Assembly (NCBI GenBank): GCA_015056495.1
Contig: SVGC01000031.1
Span: forward strand, 1 to 48,046
DNA: 48,046 bases
Direction of reading: 5' to 3'
DNA from: Butyrivibrio sp.
Lineage (GTDB): Bacteria > Bacillota > Clostridia > Lachnospirales > Lachnospiraceae
How positions within the stretch are numbered: the stretch's first letter is position 1; each line of letters starts with the position of its first letter. This document shows, piece by piece, positions 42,620 through 48,046 of this stretch. Made by a program: the position numbers and the translations under genes. The notes under the pieces were generated by a model. The model was not told the origin of the DNA and made no database searches. It was given only the letters and a program-made list of their open reading frames with translations.

Positions 42620-44263
42620 TTATGATAAAAGACCTGCCATTACAAATACCAAAGGAGAATTCCAGTATATGGTGATCTCATTTAATGAATAGCAATCTAT
42701 ATGGTCATAATAGCACTTCATTGGTGGTGAGTTCTTTGGAACTTCCTTGGCTCTCTCATCCTGAAGTCCTACGTTTGGTCCACCGGACACAAGTCCAGGC
42801 CATGGCTGTTCAATATCATCCACTGCAGTTGGTCGAAGATGTGGATTTTTGAATGCTTTTTCACCATTTCCTGTGACATAGCTTACATCCATGCTGTTAC
42901 AGCCAAGCAGATAGTCAATGCCTGATGTGATAGTATCCTTATACTCTTTCTTAGGTGCTATCACTTTATCTGTAACTGTAAGGATCATCAGGTACTTAAG
43001 CAGTTCCATGTTACTGCCCCAAATGAAATCTTTAGCTTCCATACAGAGCTTAAATCCGTTCTTTAAGGAATTGGCTACCAATCTGTCTGCTTCAGCAACA
43101 AATCTTGAACTGATATCCTTTACCAACTCATTTTCCTCTTTCAAAAGAAGTATCGATAATGATCCAAGACCTGCAACCTCAGCCCAGCCAAGGCATGTAA
43201 ATACGTCGCCCTGATATCCTTTAGCCTTAGCATTCTTATCAAAATCTATGAGCTTTTCTTTTAAAGAAATCGCATCATCGAGATAATTTTTTTCACCTGT
43301 CAGTTCGTAAAAAGAGGCTGCTGCCCAGAATCGATTTGATATATCCTCAGCTTCGCCATATTCACCGGTATTAGAGCCTTCCGCGTTCTTAAATAAAACA
43401 GGTTCAGGATTCTCTTTAAGCCATTTATATGCTTTTCTTGCAGCTTCTAATAATTTTTCTGAGTACTTGCTGTCATAATCTTTATATACGCCTGCTGCCA
43501 ATGCACAAACCGCTGCAATATCAGCGGTAGCTAAAGATGAAACAGGGAATAAGAATAATTCTTCCTGGTCATCCTCAGGCATTACAAATGGTGCGTGACA
43601 GAATGTTGTGACTTTATGCCATACTCCGCCATTGTCCCTCTGCATCTTCATCAAAAAGTCCAGCTCTACCTTAACCTCTGCAAGGATATCCGGAAGATCA
43701 CCATTATCGCCCTTTACCTTAGGTATATCAAATTCAACCTTCAAAAGATCCTTGAAATATCTGACACCATACAAAATATGAGCAACTGCAACTGCTCCGG
43801 CTGTAGAATATCTGCCATAATCTCCGGCATCATGCCAGCCGCCGCATACATCAACAGGATCTGTATCTTCACCATATACTGTAGCTTTGGTCATATGGCA
43901 AGGCTTGTGATAAAACTCTCCTGCATGTTCCTTGTCCATAGCATCTGAGCAGCGCAGAAAATAAAAGCACTTGCAGATGTCCTTCATAAGCTTGTCGTAT
44001 ACGTTATCAGAAACATCAAAAGAAACTGACTCATTTCCACCTGCGCAGATCTTATAACGACCATTTTCTTTAAGGCCACTAAAATCAGCTACAAAAGTGT
44101 CTTCCCCTGAGATCTCATCAGTTCCAAAGTGCTCAGCTTTGCCGCTTAACACACATTCGCCCTTAGAATTTAGTATTTCAAAACTGTCTGCAGCAAAATC
44201 CAATACTGCCTTTTTTTCGCTATCAGGAAGAAAACCTACCTGATTTAGAAAAATATGACTCAT
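42620..44263 (-). CDS. ced1: Family 9 cellodextrinase-type glycosidase, cytoplasmic
   Basis: 547 residues with an N-terminal Ig-like CelD-type domain (about 1-85) and a GH9 (alpha/alpha)6 catalytic domain. Catalytic residues are visible: D145 and D148 in GGWHDAGDYG, and E529 in NEITIYWNSP. No signal peptide is present. Size and layout match my memory of the cell-associated cellodextrinase CED1 of Butyrivibrio fibrisolvens, which cleaves cellodextrins inside the cell. An AGGAGG site precedes the ATG. It stands alone on the minus strand, with a terminator in the palindrome. The gene name is a homology-based proposal. Confidence 0.9.
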   Translation of the reverse strand: MSHIFLNQVGFLPDSEKKAVLDFAADSFEILNSKGECVLSGKAEHFGTDEISGEDTFVADFSGLKENGRYKICAGGNESVSFDVSDNVYDKLMKDICKCFYFLRCSDAMDKEHAGEFYHKPCHMTKATVYGEDTDPVDVCGGWHDAGDYGRYSTAGAVAVAHILYGVRYFKDLLKVEFDIPKVKGDNGDLPDILAEVKVELDFLMKMQRDNGGVWHKVTTFCHAPFVMPEDDQEELFLFPVSSLATADIAAVCALAAGVYKDYDSKYSEKLLEAARKAYKWLKENPEPVLFKNAEGSNTGEYGEAEDISNRFWAAASFYELTGEKNYLDDAISLKEKLIDFDKNAKAKGYQGDVFTCLGWAEVAGLGSLSILLLKEENELVKDISSRFVAEADRLVANSLKNGFKLCMEAKDFIWGSNMELLKYLMILTVTDKVIAPKKEYKDTITSGIDYLLGCNSMDVSYVTGNGEKAFKNPHLRPTAVDDIEQPWPGLVSGGPNVGLQDERAKEVPKNSPPMKCYYDHIDCYSLNEITIYWNSPLVFVMAGLLS

Positions 44264-44395
44264 ACCCCAACAACCTCCTGTAAACGATATATTTTAACGA
44301 GTACTACTATAAGCACCCCGACCACAATACAATAATCATTTTATCATAGAGGCTTTTTATGCTACACCGCATATATTGCTATCTTTTGAAAAAAG

Positions 44396-45187
44396 TCAGC
44401 TTGCGAGGTCTCTACGCTCAAAGTTCCAAAAGGCATATGCCACACCGGCAATCAATATCACAACCGCCAGAACTATCGCTTTTACAGGTGTCTCTGCATC
44501 TGTAAAGATCTCCGCAGCATTAGCATATGAATATGGTCCAATAAACAAATAGTCTTTAAGGTCCGGTATGACCCTGCCCATTACATCATAGGCGTAGAAC
44601 AAAAGCGCCATACCAAGGCCAAGTCCCATATGATTTTTACCCGAAATTGATGATAATCCAAAGCAGATACCAGCAACCTCAGCGTTCATCAAAAGCTGCC
44701 TTCCCATAAAGGTAAAGAACTGATCCGTTGAGACCTCTTCACCGACAACCTTAAAGCCAATAAGATAAAAAACGGTACATATGCATGTAAATACTATCAG
44801 CATGACCGCAACGCATATCAGCTTGGCTGTGAGAATCTTACTTCTGGATAATGGAAGTGAAAAAATAAATTCCCCGGTATGAGCTTCCTCTTCTTTTGAA
44901 ATAATATTGATGGCAACTATAGCTGCGAACATGCAGCTGCCAAGGCCATGAACAGCGCCTATCTCAGTTGCAAAATATCCCTTTAGTGTCGCAATGCTGA
45001 GAGTGCTCATTCCAAAAGCTTCAGAAAAAGCTCCCATATTGGAAAAGGCATCAGCCATATCTTTCATCTCCCCTTCCATTGACTGGTACATCAGTATACA
45101 TATAAGTCCAAGGATTCCAACAGACAGGCTCCAGATCAGCATATTTTTAATATTAAGCAATATCTCTCTTTTTATAACTGTCTTCAT
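44396..45187 (-). CDS. ABC-2 type transporter permease
   Basis: 263 residues with six hydrophobic segments; the N terminus KTVIKREILLNIKNMLIWSLSV is typical of ABC-2 subunits that carry a large extracytoplasmic loop. EEEAHTGEFIFSLPLSRSKI is the conserved cytoplasmic segment contacting the ATPase. Start 45187 lies 7 bases after GGAGG; the ATG at 45193 overlaps the ATPase stop and is too close to the site. It is coupled to the ATPase gene. The substrate is unknown; DUF3021/LytTR neighbours suggest a drug or bacteriocin exporter. Confidence 0.9.
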   Translation of the reverse strand: MKTVIKREILLNIKNMLIWSLSVGILGLICILMYQSMEGEMKDMADAFSNMGAFSEAFGMSTLSIATLKGYFATEIGAVHGLGSCMFAAIVAINIISKEEEAHTGEFIFSLPLSRSKILTAKLICVAVMLIVFTCICTVFYLIGFKVVGEEVSTDQFFTFMGRQLLMNAEVAGICFGLSSISGKNHMGLGLGMALLFYAYDVMGRVIPDLKDYLFIGPYSYANAAEIFTDAETPVKAIVLAVVILIAGVAYAFWNFERRDLAS

Positions 45188-45189
45188 GT

Positions 45190-45885
45190 TCATTCCTCCT
45201 CATCCTCATAAAAACTCAGGAAGGTTTCATCATCTATATGAGGTGTATCAAGCATTGACAGTCTTCCTTCCCTCATTATGGCAGCTGTTTTGCAATATTT
45301 ATCAACTTCAGATAAAACATGGGTAGACAAAAGACAGGTTGCGCCTTGTTCCACATACTCATTTATCAGTTCAAAAAATTTCTTTTGCATAAGTGGATCA
45401 AGTCCGCCAGTTGGTTCATCAAATACAAACAGTTTAGGCTTATGCTGCATGGCACAGACTATGCTGACTTTTTTTCTATTACCAAGAGAAAGCTGTTTGA
45501 TCTTCTTTTTAGTATCGACCTTAAGTCTCTCGCAGAGCATCTCTGCTTCACTGCTGCAATCTATTCCCCTTACATCTGCAGCGTACTTTATAACATCTCC
45601 AACTCTCATGGAATCATAAAACCATGCTTCTGAAGGCATGTAACCAACTTCCTTAAGTATCTGCTCATGGTCCCTGACGCTATCCATTCCAAGGATACTG
45701 ACGCTTCCAGCGTTTGGTTTTAGAAATCCCAACATGGAACGGATTGTAGTTGATTTACCTGCACCATTTGGTCCTATGAAGCCAAAGATGTCCCCCTGTT
45801 TAACTTCAAGAGAAACATCTATTATTCCTCTGTTCTTACCATAGTTTTTGGTAAGGTGACTTATCTCAATAACGTTTTCTTTCAT
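45190..45885 (-). CDS. ABC transporter ATP-binding protein
   Basis: 231-residue nucleotide-binding subunit of the CcmA/DrrA type. Walker A GPNGAGKST (38-46), signature LSLGNRKK (132-139) and Walker B with DEPTGGLD (156-163) are intact; the H-loop is in LLSTHVLSEVDKYC. It pairs with the ABC-2 permease to export an unknown substrate. GGAGG lies before the ATG. A terminator separates it from the upstream DUF3021/LytTR genes. Confidence 0.95.
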   Translation of the reverse strand: MKENVIEISHLTKNYGKNRGIIDVSLEVKQGDIFGFIGPNGAGKSTTIRSMLGFLKPNAGSVSILGMDSVRDHEQILKEVGYMPSEAWFYDSMRVGDVIKYAADVRGIDCSSEAEMLCERLKVDTKKKIKQLSLGNRKKVSIVCAMQHKPKLFVFDEPTGGLDPLMQKKFFELINEYVEQGATCLLSTHVLSEVDKYCKTAAIMREGRLSMLDTPHIDDETFLSFYEDEEE

Positions 45886-45919
45886 AATGCACCTCCGTTT
45901 CTTATATTTTATTCATACC

Positions 45920-45953
45920 AAAAATAAAAAACGGGAACAATATATGTTCCCGT
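45920..45953 (-). terminator. Terminator after the DUF3021 gene
   Basis: Nine-base-pair perfect stem (45931-45939 with 45945-45953), 5-nt loop, then TTTTTATTTTT on the minus strand. Confidence 0.85.
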
Positions 45954-45965
45954 AAGATGCACTAT

Positions 45966-46448
45966 TTATCCTTTATCATGCACTTTTTTATGCTCTGTTT
46001 GGAAAAATTGAAGGTCCTCATTTAACTTTTTATCATCAATCTCTCGTTTGTACTTATACACTAGAAATACACAAAAATACGTAAACAGGATATATGCTCC
46101 AAACAGCACCGTTGCTATGATATTTCTATCAAGCCAGTTAAAAAGCCATGAAAGGACACAGTAAATAGCTGTGCACAATACCATTCCGGACACTTCTTTG
46201 ACTCTCAAAGCATCAGCTTCATCAAAATTCCATAACAGATATACCTGAATATAACCTATGATGTAGCAGGTCAAAATAAGCTCTGTCATATGCAATATGC
46301 TGGCATCATATACACCGCCTATTACTCTGTACATGCAGTAGAAAAAAAGGAATGCAAAGAAATAAAGACACGCCTTAAACTCAATGCCAATCTCTTTTGT
46401 AAGATAGAGTTCCCATAGAGACAACTTCTTTTTATCACTATTTTTCAT
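45966..46448 (-). CDS. DUF3021-family membrane protein
   Basis: 160 residues with four hydrophobic segments and a short charged tail. The pattern GYIQVYLLWNFDEAD in the middle and the arrangement after a LytTR gene mark DUF3021. Such proteins are thought to be membrane partners that restrain LytTR regulators. Its ATG overlaps the LytTR stop codon by 4 bases, so the two are coupled. Confidence 0.88.
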   Translation of the reverse strand: MKNSDKKKLSLWELYLTKEIGIEFKACLYFFAFLFFYCMYRVIGGVYDASILHMTELILTCYIIGYIQVYLLWNFDEADALRVKEVSGMVLCTAIYCVLSWLFNWLDRNIIATVLFGAYILFTYFCVFLVYKYKREIDDKKLNEDLQFFQTEHKKVHDKG

Positions 46449-46888
46449 GATCTGGCTCCTTTCAGTAATCTTCTAAAATCAGACGCATATCGCCTTGAAA
46501 TGATGATATGTTCCCCACTCTCAAGAGTAGCATCTATCCTGTTTGAAGCAAGGCTTTTCAAGGCTTTGACTCTGTTGACATTGATGACCATAGCCTTACT
46601 GCACCTGAAAAAACTCTCATCATTTATGTCCATTAAAAAGGAATTAAGAGTGCCATCAAGACGCACCACCTGCTCACCAGTGTATGCAAAAACCTTATCA
46701 TCCACTGATTCTATATAGAAGATATCATCTATACTTATGCTGACAGTTTTAGAATCAAGCTTACCCCAGACTTTATTTTCTGTCTTTTCAAGTATACCGA
46801 TGATCTTTTCAAGTTTAGGCGTCAGTTCTTTATAGCGAATAGTAATACTTTCATCCCCTGACTCAATCTTTTGAATATCTACTATCAT
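46445..46888 (-). CDS. LytTR-family DNA-binding regulator
   Basis: 147 residues: a short N-terminal part (about 45 residues) and a LytTR domain with ISIDDIFYIESVDDKVFAYT, FFRCSKAMVINVNRVKAL and HIIISRRYASDFRRLL. There is no receiver domain, so it is not a classical response regulator; the membrane DUF3021 partner probably supplies the control. Likely targets are its own operon and the adjacent ABC exporter. I found no convincing LytTR direct-repeat site in the 60 bases upstream. Confidence 0.92.
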   Translation of the reverse strand: MIVDIQKIESGDESITIRYKELTPKLEKIIGILEKTENKVWGKLDSKTVSISIDDIFYIESVDDKVFAYTGEQVVRLDGTLNSFLMDINDESFFRCSKAMVINVNRVKALKSLASNRIDATLESGEHIIISRRYASDFRRLLKGARS

Positions 46889-46949
46889 AAAACTCCTGCC
46901 ATTGACTATAGAAACTTGCTACAACCTGCCTTCATTAAATATCAGCATA

Positions 46950-47960
46950 TCAAAGCTGACCAGGATATCCGATTTCCTCAGCTCTATCCTTAAGAACAGC
47001 ATTTATTCCATCCTGATCATAGATCAGATATCCGGCATCTTTGAAACGAGCTCCAAATTCTGCAATATCTGCCCTGCCTTCTTCAGTATCTACTTCATTG
47101 TAACTGTCATCAAAGGTATAAAAGCTATAAAAAGAGTTTCTTTCCTCATAATTCTCTTCGAAATAATACTCAAGAACAGCCATATGTTCTGCATCAATTC
47201 CTTCTGCTGAAATAGAAGTTACTGAATCACCTACATAAATATCATAAGTATCAAATACAGAAAGTGTTTCAGTTACTCCATAGAAAAAGTGATATTCTCC
47301 TGCTCCATCAACAAAAGCATAATCCATATTATGAATATTGGCTGCTGAAGCTCCGCCACTCTCGATTGTTCCATCGGCACTTACTGAAATATAAGACCTC
47401 TCTGTTGCACTCTGGTCATAGCAGATGACAAACTCTCCATCAATGTCCTTGATGATCATATCAAGTCCAAAAGCAGCACTGAGCTGAGCCTCTACAAGCA
47501 GTTCCTCTTCTCCATCACTGCCACAGTCAATCATAGAATATGTAATATCAGGCTCATCCTGAAAATCTTCAATTTGCTTTAATGCTTCACATATCTCACT
47601 GATAGTATAGCTCTCGCCAACTGTAAGCACCTGTGACAATTCAAGATATCCCGGAACATCACCTTTTCCTGTATACTTAACCTTAGTTGTTCCATTTTCT
47701 ACATCATCATAAGATGATCCGCTTGAAACAGGAGCTGCGCTTTCAGCTTCAGATACGTTTTCTGATTCAGAAACGTTTTCTTCTTTTTCAGTTACATTCT
47801 CTGCTGTGCTTTCTGTCTCTTTTTCAGCTACGCTCTCTACTGTGCTTTCTGTCTCTTTTTCTATTGAATCACCTGTTGGATTGGCGCCACAGCCCGCCAT
47901 AAGTGTTGCGGCTAACATTGCTGCAGTAATGATCCCCGCGATATGTTTGTTTCTTTTCAT
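46950..47960 (-). CDS. Putative lipoprotein with acidic Ser/Glu-rich linker
   Basis: 336 residues. A signal peptide ends in the lipobox LMAGC (Cys 24), followed by a 50-residue Glu/Ser/Thr/Val linker containing two tandem ETEST units and ENVSESENVS, probably a spacer across the wall. The globular part (about 95-336) has ITYSMIDCGSDGEEELLVEA and DLDMI-like acidic turns of a VCBS/EF-hand-like or DUF4300-type periplasmic fold, but I do not recognise the family. The final stretch IAEFGARFKDAGYLIYDQDG recurs in lipoproteins of Lachnospiraceae. The ribosome site (GAGAT) is weak. Confidence 0.75.
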   Translation of the reverse strand: MKRNKHIAGIITAAMLAATLMAGCGANPTGDSIEKETESTVESVAEKETESTAENVTEKEENVSESENVSEAESAAPVSSGSSYDDVENGTTKVKYTGKGDVPGYLELSQVLTVGESYTISEICEALKQIEDFQDEPDITYSMIDCGSDGEEELLVEAQLSAAFGLDMIIKDIDGEFVICYDQSATERSYISVSADGTIESGGASAANIHNMDYAFVDGAGEYHFFYGVTETLSVFDTYDIYVGDSVTSISAEGIDAEHMAVLEYYFEENYEERNSFYSFYTFDDSYNEVDTEEGRADIAEFGARFKDAGYLIYDQDGINAVLKDRAEEIGYPGQL

Positions 47961-48016
47961 AACAATCTCGCTTGAATGAAAAAGTTAACGCAACCTTTTA
48001 GCATGTATATCACGAA

Positions 48017-48046
48017 ATGACCTGAAAAAGATTAAATTCAGGTCAT
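48017..48046. repeat. Inverted repeat at the window edge
   Basis: Arms 48017-48026 and 48037-48046 pair perfectly over 10 bp, with a 10-nt A-rich loop on the plus strand. Any T tract on the right lies outside the window. It could be the terminator of an upstream minus-strand gene or of this locus. Confidence 0.6.

Noticed and set aside
46889..46949. LytTR direct-repeat sites upstream of the regulator gene
   Set aside because: Two GTT-containing repeats occur, but they are about 10 bases apart and do not match the usual motif or spacing.

Overview
The window looks like a chromosomal segment of a low-to-moderate GC Gram-positive anaerobe of the Lachnospiraceae, most likely Butyrivibrio or Pseudobutyrivibrio. 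Supporting features are strong GGAGG ribosome sites, consensus sigma-A promoters, a Rex repressor, a biotin-dependent sodium-pump type decarboxylase operon, and a 547-residue family 9 glycosidase without signal peptide that resembles the cell-associated cellodextrinase of Butyrivibrio fibrisolvens. The genus is an inference from gene content; there is no rRNA gene in the window and I recognised no tRNA gene.

Layout. 1-5.4 kb (minus strand): an operon for an acyl-CoA carboxyltransferase, an OadG-like lipoprotein, a biotin carrier, OadB and an OadA-like carboxyltransferase. 5.6-17.8 kb (minus): housekeeping genes scpB, scpA, a metallophosphoesterase, rpsU, alaS, glyS, a lipoprotein, recO, era and an M16C peptidase. 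17.8-21.4 kb (minus): a polytopic membrane protein, yebC and a CBS/CorC protein. At 21.4 kb there is a divergent promoter pair; the rightward gene encodes a membrane-anchored J-domain protein. 22.7-30 kb (minus): a zinc-ribbon repeat protein, alr, nnr, a coiled-coil gene, rex and a purine permease. 30-32 kb (plus): an ABC-F protein. 32-35 kb (minus): deoD, a DUF4870-like protein and a GGDEF-EAL protein. 35.2-36.5 kb (plus): a ClC channel. 36.5-39.4 kb (minus): a GH114-like protein, a PF06541 membrane protein, an acetyltransferase and two small proteins. 39.5-44.3 kb: a hairpin-rich intergenic stretch, a GH28-type enzyme (plus) and, facing it across a perfect 70-bp palindrome, the GH9 enzyme (minus). 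44.4-48 kb (minus): an ABC-2 exporter, a DUF3021/LytTR pair and a lipoprotein.

How genes work together. The first operon couples carboxyl transfer through one biotin carrier to a sodium-translocating membrane subunit, but carries two different carboxyltransferases, as transcarboxylases do. ScpAB, Era, RecO, AlaS, GlyS and S21 form a cell-growth block. Rex has a consensus promoter followed at about the start point by an 18-bp Rex-like operator, so it probably represses itself and the coiled-coil gene behind it. The GH28 and GH9 enzymes lack export signals, which suggests they finish degradation of imported pectin and cellulose oligosaccharides inside the cell.

I saw no CRISPR array, prophage, integrase or insertion sequence. 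The most unusual items are the 70-bp palindrome, the hairpin cluster before the GH28 gene, the mixed decarboxylase/transcarboxylase operon with its lipoprotein-OadG fusion, and the J-domain protein with a long Asp/Glu/Tyr linker. In many genes the longest open frame begins at a TTG that overlaps the ribosome site; I moved those starts to the ATG that follows the GGAGG.
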